A DNA stretch of 64,000 nt. Source: Pseudoalteromonas espejiana DSM 9414 (GTDB lineage: Bacteria > Pseudomonadota > Gammaproteobacteria > Enterobacterales > Alteromonadaceae). The stretch is taken from NCBI RefSeq assembly GCF_002221525.1, contig NZ_CP011029.1, positions 558,001 to 622,000 on the forward strand. Direction: 5' to 3'. Positions 54,368 to 63,849 of the stretch are shown here, piece by piece. The notes beneath the pieces were generated by a model. That model was not told the DNA's origin. It worked only from the letters and a program-made list of their open reading frames with translations, and did not search any database. The position numbers and the translations under genes are program-made. Each line of letters begins with the position of its first letter. The first letter of the stretch is position 1.

Positions 54368-55843
54368 TTAAAACGGGCTTTCTATGTCGGCCATGCCCAC
54401 ATAAATAGACTTAGTTTGCGTGTAATGATCTAGTGTTTCGATACCGTTTTCACGGCCAATACCCGATTGCTTATAACCACCTACAGGCATTTCAGCTGGT
54501 GAGTTACCATAAGCATTAATCCAACAGATACCCGCTTCTAATTGGTGAATAACACGGTGTGCGCGTTTAATATCGCTGGTAAATACGCCAGCGGCTAAGC
54601 CTAAGTGAGTACCATTGGCACGTGCAATAACATCGTCTTCGTCTTCAAAAACAAGTACGCTCATTACTGGGCCAAATATTTCTTCTTTCACTATGGTCAT
54701 ATCATCGTTGCAATCAATAAACACAGTAGGTGCAACAAAGTAACCATTAGGCGCTGATTCAGGTGAAAGCGTAGTACCGCCAGTCAATAGTGTTGCACCT
54801 TGGTCTTTACCGCTTTGTATATAGCTCATTACTAATTCTTGATGCTTTTTAGAGATTAGTGCACCAAAGTTAGTATTTAAATCTTGTGGGTCGCCAGCAA
54901 TAATGTTTTGCTCAGTACGTGTTTTAAGCTCATCAATAAACTGCTGATATACATTTTTATGAACGTAAATACGTGTACAGTTAGTACAAATTTCGCCTTG
55001 GGTATAAAAATTACCCAACATTGCTGCACTTACTGCTTGTTCTATATTTGCATCATCAAATACAACTAGCGGTGATTTACCACCCAGTTCCATTGTTACG
55101 TCTTTTAATGTACCGGCAGCGCTTGCTACTACTTTTTTACCTGTGCCTACTTCGCCAGTAAATGATACTTTGTCAATCTCACTGTGCGAGGTTAGCCACT
55201 GGCCTACGTCACCTGCACCTTGTACTACGTTAAATACGCCAGCAGGTACACCTGCTTCTACAAAAATTTCGGCAAGCTTAATTGCACCAAGTGGTGTTTC
55301 TTCAGATGGTTTAAAAATAAATGCATTACCTGCTGCAAGTGCAGGGCCTGATTTCCAACATGCAATTTGTAGCGGGTAATTCCATGCGCCAATACCAGCA
55401 CAAACCCCTAATGGCTCTTTACGTGTGTAGTAAAAGTCTTCGCCTACCATTTGCTGTTGGCCAACTTGTGCAGGAGCAAGACCCGCAAAGTATTCAATTA
55501 CATCTGCGCCGGTTTCAATATCAACGCAGTTTGCTTCTTGCATTGGTTTACCAGTATCAAGCACTTCAACTAGCGCAAGCTCATCGTTGCGTTCGCGTAA
55601 CAACGAAACGGCTTTTAATAAAATACGGCTTCGCTCAATAGGGGCCATTTTTGACCACTGTGCAAAGCCTTGCTTTGCACTTTCAATGGCTGCGTTTTGA
55701 ATAAATTCGTCGGCAATTTCTACCGAGTAAATAACTTCATCTGTTGCTGGGTTTTTTACATCAAAAGTTTTACCACTTTGGTTTGCAAGGAAGTGGCCAT
55801 TAATAAAGTTTTGATAGACAGGTGTAGTCACGCTAGGCTCCAT
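54368..55843 (-). CDS. betB: betaine aldehyde dehydrogenase
   Basis: A 491-residue NAD(P)-dependent aldehyde dehydrogenase, betaine aldehyde to glycine betaine. [13 protein letters not shown] carries the general-base Glu, [12 protein letters not shown] the catalytic Cys, and [15 protein letters not shown] the C-terminal signature. Length fits the E. coli enzyme (490). The start overlaps the end of betI by 11 bp, implying coupled translation. Confidence 0.96.
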   Translation of the reverse strand: MEPSVTTPVYQNFINGHFLANQSGKTFDVKNPATDEVIYSVEIADEFIQNAAIESAKQGFAQWSKMAPIERSRILLKAVSLLRERNDELALVEVLDTGKPMQEANCVDIETGADVIEYFAGLAPAQVGQQQMVGEDFYYTRKEPLGVCAGIGAWNYPLQIACWKSGPALAAGNAFIFKPSEETPLGAIKLAEIFVEAGVPAGVFNVVQGAGDVGQWLTSHSEIDKVSFTGEVGTGKKVVASAAGTLKDVTMELGGKSPLVVFDDANIEQAVSAAMLGNFYTQGEICTNCTRIYVHKNVYQQFIDELKTRTEQNIIAGDPQDLNTNFGALISKKHQELVMSYIQSGKDQGATLLTGGTTLSPESAPNGYFVAPTVFIDCNDDMTIVKEEIFGPVMSVLVFEDEDDVIARANGTHLGLAAGVFTSDIKRAHRVIHQLEAGICWINAYGNSPAEMPVGGYKQSGIGRENGIETLDHYTQTKSIYVGMADIESPF

Positions 55844-56423
55844 ATTGCTTGATGAGTGAATGTACGTAGTTTTTAGCTAACGCTTCACTGTGTTTAAATT
55901 GGGTTTCGTCTGATTTACTCAGTACTGCTCTTAACCATAGGCCATCGATCATCGCGGCGCTAAGTTCTGCAGCTTGTTTTGCTTGCTTTACAGGCATTAG
56001 TTGCTTAAAAGAAAATGCTAAATTACTTTGCAAGCGATTGCTGTTTACATTTTGAAGCCTATGCAACTCTTTATCGTGCATAGACTGCGCCCAAAAACTC
56101 AACCATGTACGGGTTGTGTCATTGCGCTGTTGAACAAGTGCAAAGTTAGCCTCAACAATAAACATTAAGCGCTCAATAGCGCTGGTGGTTGGGTCAACTT
56201 TTTCAATTAATTCTTTTTTAAGGTTAGATAATAAATACCTAACTGTTGCCTCTATTAATCCCTGTTTGCCACCAAAGTAATGGCTAATAATGCCTGATGA
56301 TAAACCGGCACTTTTACTAATCGTATTAATAGTTGTTCCTTGTAAACCACGCAGTGCAACCGACTCTATGGTCGCGTCAATTAGCTGCTGACGCCTGACA
56401 GGTTCCATTCCAACTTTAGGCAT
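55833..56423 (-). CDS. betI: TetR family repressor BetI
   Basis: A 196-residue choline-sensing repressor. The N-terminus [19 protein letters not shown] and the helix-turn-helix [21 protein letters not shown] (split in two helices) are typical BetI. It heads the betI-betB-betA operon and would repress it until choline is present. A perfect 14-bp palindrome lies 13 bp upstream of its start. Confidence 0.95.
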   Translation of the reverse strand: MPKVGMEPVRRQQLIDATIESVALRGLQGTTINTISKSAGLSSGIISHYFGGKQGLIEATVRYLLSNLKKELIEKVDPTTSAIERLMFIVEANFALVQQRNDTTRTWLSFWAQSMHDKELHRLQNVNSNRLQSNLAFSFKQLMPVKQAKQAAELSAAMIDGLWLRAVLSKSDETQFKHSEALAKNYVHSLIKQYGA

Positions 56424-56435
56424 AAATTTTTATTA

Positions 56436-56449
56436 ATTGAACGTTCAAT
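56436..56449. promoter_or_regulatory. BetI operator
   Basis: ATTGAACGTTCAAT is a perfect palindrome just upstream of betI and agrees with the TTGAAC-GTTCAA type of BetI site known in Vibrio and E. coli. Confidence 0.7.
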
Positions 56450-56958
56450 AAAGATAAGCTTAATGTAATAGCTCTAACAATTCAAGGCTCAAGTAAACAA
56501 CCAGATACCAAGATGTAGATGGATTATTAACAAAAACAGGCCAATATAGAGTAGTAATATATACAATTGGGTTTGTATAAAAGTAATAATATACAGTGAG
56601 TTACAACTATTTTTTATAAAATGATAATTAGTAACGTTTTGTTTACAGGGCATCGTTAATAAAAAAGATAAAAAATCGTTAGAATGGTAATAGTTAGAGT
56701 ACTAAGGGTATTTTGAATATACGATAGCTTTATATTTACGCGTTTAATTAGTGTACTAATTAAAGCTTTATGAAAGATTCATACAGCATACTGATGCTAA
56801 AATTTAGAAGGCAAGGGAGTAATTTTACAAAGGTACTGGTGAAAGAAATGATCATAGGTAGCTAGCCGCTACACTCTATACCAACTAAACATGGGGTAAG
56901 TCATGTAATGAATGGCTACAACCTATGCGAGATAGAATAGGGCTTTGACTTATAAACG
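56450..56958. other. AT-rich region upstream of the bet operon
   Basis: About 510 bp without a credible gene. The only notable structure is a perfect 22-bp inverted repeat at 56743-56764 (arms TTTAATTAGT and ACTAATTAAA around GT). Two similar AGTARTAATATA stretches lie near 56550-56595. Confidence 0.5.
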
Positions 56959-57273
56959 TTAGTGTTTATCAAAGGTCGTAACCACGCCTTTAAATAGAAG
57001 AGGGTAGCGCCTGAGGCGATTACCTATATAATCATCAGCCAAAATTTGTTGGCAAATAAAATCAACTTCGTTACTTGCTTCAAATACCCAATCAAAGCGC
57101 TCTATAGCAAGTAAAAACCCGCGTTTTAAATGAGTTTGGGCACGGTATTCATTTAAGTTGTTACGAATAATTGCCAGTTTTTCTGGATTAGCTTTAAGCT
57201 CGTTAATAACACTCGTTATAAACGAGGTTGTTTGCTTATTAGTAGTGCGTTTACGAAGGCGTCTTGGCTGCAT
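56959..57273 (-). CDS. hypothetical protein, coupled to the upstream small gene
   Basis: 104 residues, very basic N-terminus (MQPRRLRKRTTNKQ), mostly helical, with no signal or membrane segment. Not recognised. Its ATG overlaps the stop of the preceding gene by one base (TAATG), so the two are translated together. The basic start might contact nucleic acid, but no domain supports that. Confidence 0.65.
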   Translation of the reverse strand: MQPRRLRKRTTNKQTTSFITSVINELKANPEKLAIIRNNLNEYRAQTHLKRGFLLAIERFDWVFEASNEVDFICQQILADDYIGNRLRRYPLLFKGVVTTFDKH

Positions 57274-57530
57274 TATTCCTCATTAGCAATGTTGTATAGT
57301 TTTTTTAAAAAGTCGTCTTTATGCTTGTCGTGCTCGTAATCTAAGTGGTAAGCGTTGTGAAAACCAAAGCGCAGTAAAACGCCGCTACCCTCTAGGTAAA
57401 TAGTGTAACCATCTATATCTGAATAGGCGGTAACCCCTTCATAATGCTTACCTATATCATTTTGTTTACCGCGTTGTTGAATGCGTTCATACACAGAAAG
57501 AATTTGTTTGTTGTCGAGTTCGTTTTTCAT
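57273..57530 (-). CDS. hypothetical protein
   Basis: 85 residues: a helical start, a beta-rich centre (YSDIDGYTIYLEGSGVLLRFGF) and an Asp/Lys/His-rich end (YEHDKHKDDFLKKLYN). Not recognised. It is the first gene of a two-gene unit. GGGTCAATT precedes the ATG, with a weak Shine-Dalgarno. Confidence 0.65.
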   Translation of the reverse strand: MKNELDNKQILSVYERIQQRGKQNDIGKHYEGVTAYSDIDGYTIYLEGSGVLLRFGFHNAYHLDYEHDKHKDDFLKKLYNIANEE

Positions 57531-57676
57531 AATTGACCCTTAACTATTTAAACCTATTACGTTTTATATATGAGGGTCGATCACCGTAAAAACAATGCCT
57601 AAAAAGCGTTAAAATACGCTTGCTATTAATTGGTTTTACCTTATGCTCAAGCCTCATTTTTTGTTGAGCTTACACC

Positions 57677-58957
57677 ATGATAGACAAGGCTTTACTCCTT
57701 AAAACCCGCGAATTATCTGATCGATTAATAGCGTTACAAACGCCGATTAGAATACTCGATGCAATTAACTGGGATAAACAAATAAAAGAAGAGTTTTTTA
57801 GACAAAAATGTCAAAAAAACCCTTTAATTGATCGTGCTTATTACCAGCAACGCGATTTAGGGTTTGTACCTAGTGAATTACGCCAAGCGTTTTCTATACT
57901 TAATAGAAACATTATAAATCAGCTAGGGCAGTTAAATCCTATTTCGCAATATATGGGTAAAATGTGTAGCGAATATAAAACGGTTCTAAGTATGCTGGAG
58001 TACAGGGGCACACCTGAATTTCATGATTTATCTGTAGAGCTATTTGGTCATCCAAAAGATTTATTTCATGCAGGTGAGCCTTCACTGTTTGAACTTGCAA
58101 ACATGCTAGAAAAGCCTCTGCAAAATTTGTTAATTGCCGATATTTTACCTGATGACCCTAAAAATATTGATGCGGTTGATGCGGTACGTATTTTGTCTGA
58201 TCAAGTTAATAGTAGTATGGCGGGGATTAATGTAGAAGTAATGCTAAGCGATGGCATAGTAAGTGATGCGGCGGCCGGTGCTAACAATATTAAGCTAAAC
58301 CAAGATGTTAAGTTTTCTCAGCGTGAGCTTGATATATTAGAAGTACACGAAGGGTGGATACACGTTGGGACAACGCAAAACGGGCTAGCTCAGCCTTATT
58401 TAACCTGTTTAAGTAAAGGTACGCCAAGTTCAACGGTAACCCAAGAAGGATTAGCTGTTTTAACCGAAATAATTACCCTCAAATCAACGCCTAGGCGCTT
58501 ATCAAAATTAGTGAACCGTATTCAAGCGGTTACTAAAGTAATTGATGGGGCTGAGTTTGTAGACATTTATAGAGATTATGTGGCGCAAGGGCTTTCTAAA
58601 GATGACAGCTATACATTAGCGCAACGAGTATTCAGAGGCAGTACAGCAACGGGATTACCATTTACAAAAGATATTGCCTACATTAAAGGCTTTGTTTTGG
58701 TGTATAACTTAATTCGTGTAGCTATTCAGCTAGGGCGTATTGATCAGCTGCCATTATTATTAGTAGGAAAAATCTCAATTGATGATTTTAGACTTATATC
58801 GCAACTGCATGACTTAGGTGTAATTGAGAGCCCTAAATTTGTGCCGCCACATTTTAAAGATTTGCGCGGTTTAGCAACATGGCTCAGCTTTGGGCGTTTT
58901 ATAGGTGATTTGTCGTTTGAGCAGTTAGAAAACGACTACAAGCCGTTATTTTTATAA
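57677..58957 (+). CDS. flavohemoglobin expression-modulating QEGLA motif protein (DUF1704)
   Basis: A 426-residue protein of the TIGR02421/DUF1704 family. The name-giving VTQEGLAVLTE lies near residue 257, and HEGWIH precedes it by about 30 residues. HExxxH plus the second Glu looks like a zinc metallopeptidase arrangement, as in MATCAP/tubulin tyrosine carboxypeptidase relatives; peptidase activity here is unproven. The link to flavohemoglobin expression comes from family annotation. Monocistronic with its own terminator. Confidence 0.88.
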   Translation: MIDKALLLKTRELSDRLIALQTPIRILDAINWDKQIKEEFFRQKCQKNPLIDRAYYQQRDLGFVPSELRQAFSILNRNIINQLGQLNPISQYMGKMCSEYKTVLSMLEYRGTPEFHDLSVELFGHPKDLFHAGEPSLFELANMLEKPLQNLLIADILPDDPKNIDAVDAVRILSDQVNSSMAGINVEVMLSDGIVSDAAAGANNIKLNQDVKFSQRELDILEVHEGWIHVGTTQNGLAQPYLTCLSKGTPSSTVTQEGLAVLTEIITLKSTPRRLSKLVNRIQAVTKVIDGAEFVDIYRDYVAQGLSKDDSYTLAQRVFRGSTATGLPFTKDIAYIKGFVLVYNLIRVAIQLGRIDQLPLLLVGKISIDDFRLISQLHDLGVIESPKFVPPHFKDLRGLATWLSFGRFIGDLSFEQLENDYKPLFL

Positions 58958-58980
58958 AAGGAGCGTTAGCTCCTTTTTAT
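58956..58980 (+). terminator. terminator of the QEGLA-motif gene
   Basis: AAAAGGAGC (58956-58964) / GCTCCTTTT (58969-58977), loop GTTA, followed by TAT. Confidence 0.88.
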
Positions 58981-59023
58981 TGCCTCAGCGGTAGAGCTAC
59001 ATTTATATCGATTGCAGAAAAGA

Positions 59024-59055
59024 TAAAAAACGCAGTTGGAATGAGCAACTGCGTT
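59024..59055 (-). terminator. terminator of the PLP decarboxylase gene
   Basis: ACGCAGTTG (59030-59038) / CAACTGCGT (59046-59054). On the minus strand it is followed by TTTTTT. Confidence 0.85.
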
Positions 59056-59117
59056 GAAGTGTATAGGTACAAGCCAGCGTACCTATAGCGAGGAACACAT
59101 TTTATTAGCTAAAACTA

Positions 59118-60341
59118 CTAACCAGTTAATACTTGGCTGTGTACTTGCTCATTTAAAACAATAACTTCAGCACGTTTAAAAAAGTTAAAATCGGTAGCTG
59201 TAGCCAGTGTGTATGCGCCCATCATACGGCTAATAATTAAATCACCGTTGTTTAATTTTGGTAACATAATCGACTCACTCACTACATCTATACTGTCGCA
59301 TGTAGGGCCTGCAAGCACAGACTCAAATCGCTCACCTTCTTGTTTAGCACTATCGATAGGGTAGGCCGCTTCATCAAACATTAAACCGCTGAAAGAGCCG
59401 TAAATACCATCATCTAAGTAGTACCACGTTTTGCCTTCACGCTGCGCTTGGCCCATAACTGAGGCTACGCTTGTTACGCTGCTTGCTACAATAAAACGAC
59501 CCGGCTCTGCAATAATCTGCATTGTTTCAGGTAATTGCGCTAAAGCTTGGTTTATTGGAGCACAAAATACGTCAATTGGCAGTACATCCGCGCTGTATGG
59601 CACAGGAAAACCACCCCCAATATCAAGTGTACTAAGTGCTGGTAAGCCAAGTTCACTTACTTTGGCAATTACTTTTGCAGATGCATTTATTGCTTCAACG
59701 TATTTAGTTGGGTTTGGAGATTGCGAGCCCACATGAAACGATAACCCTTTTATACGAATACCGAGTTGCTGTGCGTAGCTAATAATGTCAATTGCTACCT
59801 CTGGGCTGCAGCCAAACTTTTTAGATAAATCTGCAAAGGCATCTTTATTACGAAAGCTTAAGCGCACTAAAATTTCGGCTTGGTCTTTGTAGGCAATAAA
59901 CTTTTCAAGCTCGTTAATGTTATCTACTACATACACAGTGCAGCCATACGCTAGTGCATCGCGAATATCACTATCGCGCTTAATTGGGTGCGTGTGAATA
60001 GTACGCTCACTTGGCACGCCTTGGCTTGCCACTAAATCAACTTCACCACTTGTGGCTAAATCAAAGCTTGCGCCTTCTTCAAGTAAGGTGCGTACCACAG
60101 CGGCTAAAGGCAGTGGTTTTAATGCAAAGTGCAAAACAACGCCAGGTAGTGCATTTTTAAGCGCGTGGTATTGGCGACGAATAGCTTCGCAGTCAAGCAC
60201 CATAAGCGGCGCGCCAAATTGCGCTGCAAGTTGTTCAATGTGCGTGTTGGTCGGTTGTACATAATCAAATGCTTGATTTGCAGCAACCGCTGCTGCAGGT
60301 ACTTTAGTTACGGTGTCTTTTAGTTGAGTTGATAAAGCCAT
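59118..60341 (-). CDS. fold-III PLP-dependent ornithine/lysine decarboxylase
   Basis: A 407-residue alanine-racemase-fold (fold III) decarboxylase like eukaryotic ODC and Pseudomonas SpeC. The PLP lysine is K75 (HFALKPLPL). SFHVGSQSP, GGGFPVPY and EPGR bind the phosphate. C348 in GPTCDSIDV is the partner-subunit catalytic Cys, expected for ODC-like homodimers. The substrate is probably ornithine (giving putrescine) or lysine (cadaverine). The gene is monocistronic, and the 300-bp upstream region holds an open frame that may be a leader. Confidence 0.88.
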   Translation of the reverse strand: MALSTQLKDTVTKVPAAAVAANQAFDYVQPTNTHIEQLAAQFGAPLMVLDCEAIRRQYHALKNALPGVVLHFALKPLPLAAVVRTLLEEGASFDLATSGEVDLVASQGVPSERTIHTHPIKRDSDIRDALAYGCTVYVVDNINELEKFIAYKDQAEILVRLSFRNKDAFADLSKKFGCSPEVAIDIISYAQQLGIRIKGLSFHVGSQSPNPTKYVEAINASAKVIAKVSELGLPALSTLDIGGGFPVPYSADVLPIDVFCAPINQALAQLPETMQIIAEPGRFIVASSVTSVASVMGQAQREGKTWYYLDDGIYGSFSGLMFDEAAYPIDSAKQEGERFESVLAGPTCDSIDVVSESIMLPKLNNGDLIISRMMGAYTLATATDFNFFKRAEVIVLNEQVHSQVLTG

Positions 60342-60644
60342 TATATTTTCCGAGTCAATTAAGCAACCGCTCGGGTTATGGTTTATCCACGAGTCGGTTG
60401 AGTGAGATCAATAGTGCTTGCGCACAGTCAAATTCACTCTTGGATAGTTGCTCTATCGCCTTGCTACAAACAGGGTTTGTAATGTACTCGGATTGGCTAT
60501 CATCAAGAAGCGGCGAGATAATAATGTAGGTTTTTATTCAGCGCAATAAAAATTTTAAATAAATTTAAAATAGTTTATTTGTTATAAAAATCATATGTTT
60601 ATGTAGATTTGTGGTGTTTATCTTGACGATTAAAATTACTAATC
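60342..60644. other. upstream region of the decarboxylase gene with a possible leader ORF
   Basis: About 300 bp. On the minus strand a frame runs from 60525 to stop 60376, encoding about 49 residues (IIISPLLDDSQSEYITNPVC..., ending SLNRLVDKP), but only non-standard ATT or ATA codons could start it. An overlapping frame encodes MIANPSTLQTLFVARR. AT-rich promoter-like sequence lies at 60535-60600. No terminator hairpin separates this region from the decarboxylase. Confidence 0.4.
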
Positions 60645-61454
60645 TTAAGGTGTTGTATTAAACTCTTTTTTATAAGCTAATAACATTTCGCTGGTAGTTT
60701 CAGCGCTATAAGTCTGCTTTAAGTTTTTTTGAAAGTAACTATATAAGGAAGGTGTTTTCATTAAGCGGTTGATAGCTTGAATTGCTTTATCGCCAACCGT
60801 TGATTTACTGCATGCAAAAAAACCATTAATAAATGCTGGATATTCTGCAATTTCACGACTTTCTAGCTGTTTAAATTGCTCACTCGTTAACGCTTCTCGA
60901 ACATTTATCTCGTAATCTACAATCATATCAATTCTGTTATGTGTGATTAGGTTAGGTAGTTGCGAGCTGGTGTCTTCGCTGCTAATGGCTGCAATTTGAT
61001 CTCTATAATTACTAAAAATAGGTTCTAACGTTTGATAACTAGTACCAGAGTCAACGCCTAAGGTGAAATCTTTCTTGAGTAAGCTATCAACAGACACCCG
61101 CAAAGGGAGGTCTTTAAAAGTTTGCTTTAATGCAAATAACTTTCTTTGTTCATATACAGAGGTTGGCACATCTGAAAATAAGATATGTTTTTCACGCTCA
61201 GCTGTTTTTATAATATTGTAGCTACAGACAGCTTCGTTAGTAGCGAGGCGTTTAATTAAGCGAGCTTGGTTTGTCCATTGTAATTTTGTAGCAAATGAGC
61301 GACTAAGTAAGCGAGTAAAGGCTCTATCTGAGTTTAAAAAGTCATCAGTAGCCCCATTGGCTCGAGAAAGCAATGTAAGCGGTTCATTTGCAAGGCTTAG
61401 TGGTGTAAAAACTAATACAAGCAATAAAGAAAGGTGTTTAATTAAAGTAGTCAT
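60645..61454 (-). CDS. periplasmic substrate-binding-like protein (SBP_bac_3 type)
   Basis: 269 residues with a signal peptide (about 1-22, ending PLSLA) and the size and strand order of family-3 periplasmic solute-binding proteins. KTAEREKHILFSDVPTS and TLGVDSGTSYQTLEP are recognisable pieces of the two lobes. No permease or ATPase gene is adjacent, so it may be an orphan binding protein or a sensor. Similar orphan proteins are common in Alteromonadales. Binding specificity cannot be deduced. Confidence 0.75.
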   Translation of the reverse strand: MTTLIKHLSLLLVLVFTPLSLANEPLTLLSRANGATDDFLNSDRAFTRLLSRSFATKLQWTNQARLIKRLATNEAVCSYNIIKTAEREKHILFSDVPTSVYEQRKLFALKQTFKDLPLRVSVDSLLKKDFTLGVDSGTSYQTLEPIFSNYRDQIAAISSEDTSSQLPNLITHNRIDMIVDYEINVREALTSEQFKQLESREIAEYPAFINGFFACSKSTVGDKAIQAINRLMKTPSLYSYFQKNLKQTYSAETTSEMLLAYKKEFNTTP

Positions 61455-61491
61455 TAAAGACTAGTGTAAATGTTCTAAATATTTTTGTCAC

Positions 61492-61518
61492 AAAAAAAAG
61501 CCCAAATGGGCTTTTTTT
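61492..61518. terminator. terminator of the ast operon segment
   Basis: AAAAAAAGCCC (61493-61503) / GGGCTTTTTTT (61508-61518) around AAAT; strong on both strands, used by the leftward ast genes. Confidence 0.92.
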
Positions 61519-61550
61519 AGGTCGAAACATTATTAATCCAAGCTGAATAT

Positions 61551-62354
61551 TTAACGCGCGTTGGTGCTTTCAAATATTTTATCAGCTGAAGCTGCAACAA
61601 AACCGGTGTAAAGCTCGCCATCGGCTTTAGGGTATCTAATTGCAAATTCATAAAAACAACTAGGGATACGCAGCTCGCCATCGCTAAAGTTAACGGCGTA
61701 ATCATCAGCAAGCGTTGATGATTGTTCTAGTAACACCTCAGGTGAGCCTTTTACTTCGCCGCCTGATGTATTAAGCGCAAAGCCTGCGTCTTTAAGCGCT
61801 TGGTTAACATCGTGAATGTTATCAAACTTGGCAAGCGTATTAATATTTACAGTAAAGTGATTGGCACGATAGCCCCAAGCCGACATCCACGCCGCATATT
61901 CGCTTTCAGCTAATAATTGCTTGTAGGTTTCACCGCTTACTTGCCAATGTGTACCAGAATATAAAAAGTTTTCAGCGGTTACTGCGCTTTCATCGATTTG
62001 ATTTACCATATCGGTAACAATAGCTTGCAACTCTGGTGAGCACTTTTCTACTAATAACTCAGAGATGAATACTTTTGGTTGATTTGGATCGCTGTGCTCG
62101 TAGTGTTTAGCGTATAGCTTTTTAGCTTCAAAGTGGTATTCGCCACACTCTGTGTAACCTAGCGCTAAAAAGTGTGCTGCTAGTTTTTCAAGGCCTACTT
62201 TTTCTATATTAAACGTACGTAGCGCAATATGATCGTTAATTATGTCGTCTTTTTGGGTTGAACCTAAAAGGTCATGAATTTTATCTGCCGATGGCGTAAC
62301 GGCTAAATAGTTATCCCATAGGTTTTCAAATAATGTATTTACGTTGGTATGCAT
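61551..62354 (-). CDS. DUF1338 family protein (2-oxoadipate dioxygenase/decarboxylase-like)
   Basis: 267 residues of the DUF1338 family. DHIALRTF (His42) near the start and RANHFTVNIN in the middle hold conserved histidines, and FYEFAIRY with its Glu near the C-terminus completes the expected Fe(II) triad. Pseudomonas HglS of this family converts 2-oxoadipate to 2-hydroxyglutarate in lysine catabolism. This one is shorter and lies 21 nt after astD at the end of an arginine-degradation operon, so another 2-oxo acid may be its substrate. The terminator follows. Confidence 0.8.
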   Translation of the reverse strand: MHTNVNTLFENLWDNYLAVTPSADKIHDLLGSTQKDDIINDHIALRTFNIEKVGLEKLAAHFLALGYTECGEYHFEAKKLYAKHYEHSDPNQPKVFISELLVEKCSPELQAIVTDMVNQIDESAVTAENFLYSGTHWQVSGETYKQLLAESEYAAWMSAWGYRANHFTVNINTLAKFDNIHDVNQALKDAGFALNTSGGEVKGSPEVLLEQSSTLADDYAVNFSDGELRIPSCFYEFAIRYPKADGELYTGFVAASADKIFESTNAR

Positions 62355-62375
62355 GTTAAATCCTTAAAATGGGTA

Positions 62376-63842
62376 TTATTCTATTACTAAACCAGGTGCT
62401 AAAGTTTGCGGTAAATTCACTTTGTCTGATTCAACCGACGCAACAGGGTAAGCGCAGTAATCGGCCGCATAATAAGCGCTAGCACGGTGATTACCACTTG
62501 CACCAATACCACCAAACGGCGCAGCACTAGAGGCACCCGTAATAGGGCGGTTCCAATTTACAATACCAGCACGAATACGCTTTAAAAAGTGGCTGTAATC
62601 ATCTTCTTTATCGCTAAGTAAGCCTGCTGATAGACCAAAGCTGGTGTTATTAGCTTCTGCTATTGCACTGTCAAAGTTGTTGTAGCGGTAAACTTTTATA
62701 AGCGGGCCAAAGTGTTCTTCATCTGGCATGTTAGCTATGTGTGTAACATCAATAATACCTGGGCTTACAAAGCCTGTGCCTGCTTTTAGCTGCTTAAGCT
62801 CAACGAGTATTTTGCCGCCGCTTTCAACTAATTCATTTTGCGCAGCAACCATACCAAGGGCTGCTCTTTCGCTTATCATTGCACCCATAAATGGCTGGTC
62901 AGTTGCAAAACTGTCGTCAACAACAATATTTTTAGTCGCGCTAATTAGTTTTTCTAAAATGGCATCGCCATTGGTTGAATTCTCAATAAACACGCGGCGT
63001 GCACAAGTACAGCGCTGGCCAGAAGTAATAAAGCCAGATTGAATAATATCGTGCACTGCAGCGCTTACATCGGCTACATCTTTAACTATTAATGGGTTAT
63101 TCCCGCCCATTTCAAGCGCTAATATTTTACCTGGGTGGCCGGCAAACTGCTTATGTAATAAATGGCCAGTGTTTGAGCTGCCGGTAAAAAATAAGCCGTC
63201 TATGTCTTTATGTGAAGCAAGTGCTTTACCTGTTTCTACTTCACCTTGCACTAGGTTAATGACGCCCGCTGGTAAGCCTGCTTTTAACCAAAGTGATAAA
63301 GTAAACTCGGCAACGTGAGGTGTAAGCTCAGATGGTTTAAATACCACGGTGTTGCCCGCTAAAATAGCAGGTACTATGTGGCCGTTTGGTAAATGCCCTG
63401 GGAAGTTGTAAGGGCCAAATATAGCAACAACGCCGTGTGGTTTATGGCGTATAAATGCTTTAGCACCTGGCATTGGGTTTTCTGTTGTACCGGTGCGCTC
63501 ATTATAGGCTTTGATAGAAATGGCTACTTTACCAGTCATAGCGCCTACTTCTGTGCGTGTTTCCCAAAGAGGCTTGCCAGTTTCACGCGCTATAATGGCT
63601 GCAAATTCTTCTGTGTGCTCTTTTAATTGCGCTACAAAGTTTTCAAGTATGGTAATACGCGACTCAATTGGCGTATCTGCCCACTGCACTTGTGCTGCTC
63701 TAGCTGCATTAATTGCAGAATCTACTTGCTCGGCATTTGCGCCATTGCCTTGCCACACAATTTCGCCGTTACTTGGGTTAACAGAGTTAAAAGCGGGGCC
63801 TTGGCCTGTATGCCATTGGTTATTTATAAGGTGTGTGTTCAT
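62376..63842 (-). CDS. astD: succinylglutamate semialdehyde dehydrogenase
   Basis: A 488-residue aldehyde dehydrogenase, fourth step of the arginine succinyltransferase pathway (succinylglutamate semialdehyde to succinylglutamate). MGGNNPLIV carries the general-base Glu just before it, and [13 protein letters not shown] the catalytic Cys. [15 protein letters not shown] and [20 protein letters not shown] are family features. ATG 63842 gives the AstD start [16 protein letters not shown], 7 nt after the astA stop. Longer in-frame starts would overlap astA. Confidence 0.92.
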   Translation of the reverse strand: MNTHLINNQWHTGQGPAFNSVNPSNGEIVWQGNGANAEQVDSAINAARAAQVQWADTPIESRITILENFVAQLKEHTEEFAAIIARETGKPLWETRTEVGAMTGKVAISIKAYNERTGTTENPMPGAKAFIRHKPHGVVAIFGPYNFPGHLPNGHIVPAILAGNTVVFKPSELTPHVAEFTLSLWLKAGLPAGVINLVQGEVETGKALASHKDIDGLFFTGSSNTGHLLHKQFAGHPGKILALEMGGNNPLIVKDVADVSAAVHDIIQSGFITSGQRCTCARRVFIENSTNGDAILEKLISATKNIVVDDSFATDQPFMGAMISERAALGMVAAQNELVESGGKILVELKQLKAGTGFVSPGIIDVTHIANMPDEEHFGPLIKVYRYNNFDSAIAEANNTSFGLSAGLLSDKEDDYSHFLKRIRAGIVNWNRPITGASSAAPFGGIGASGNHRASAYYAADYCAYPVASVESDKVNLPQTLAPGLVIE

Positions 63843-63849
63843 ATTTGTT

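Noticed and set aside
60329..60529. 66-codon plus-strand frame upstream of the decarboxylase gene
   Set aside because: No ribosome-binding site, low-complexity Ser-rich translation, and it lies opposite a more plausible minus-strand frame.
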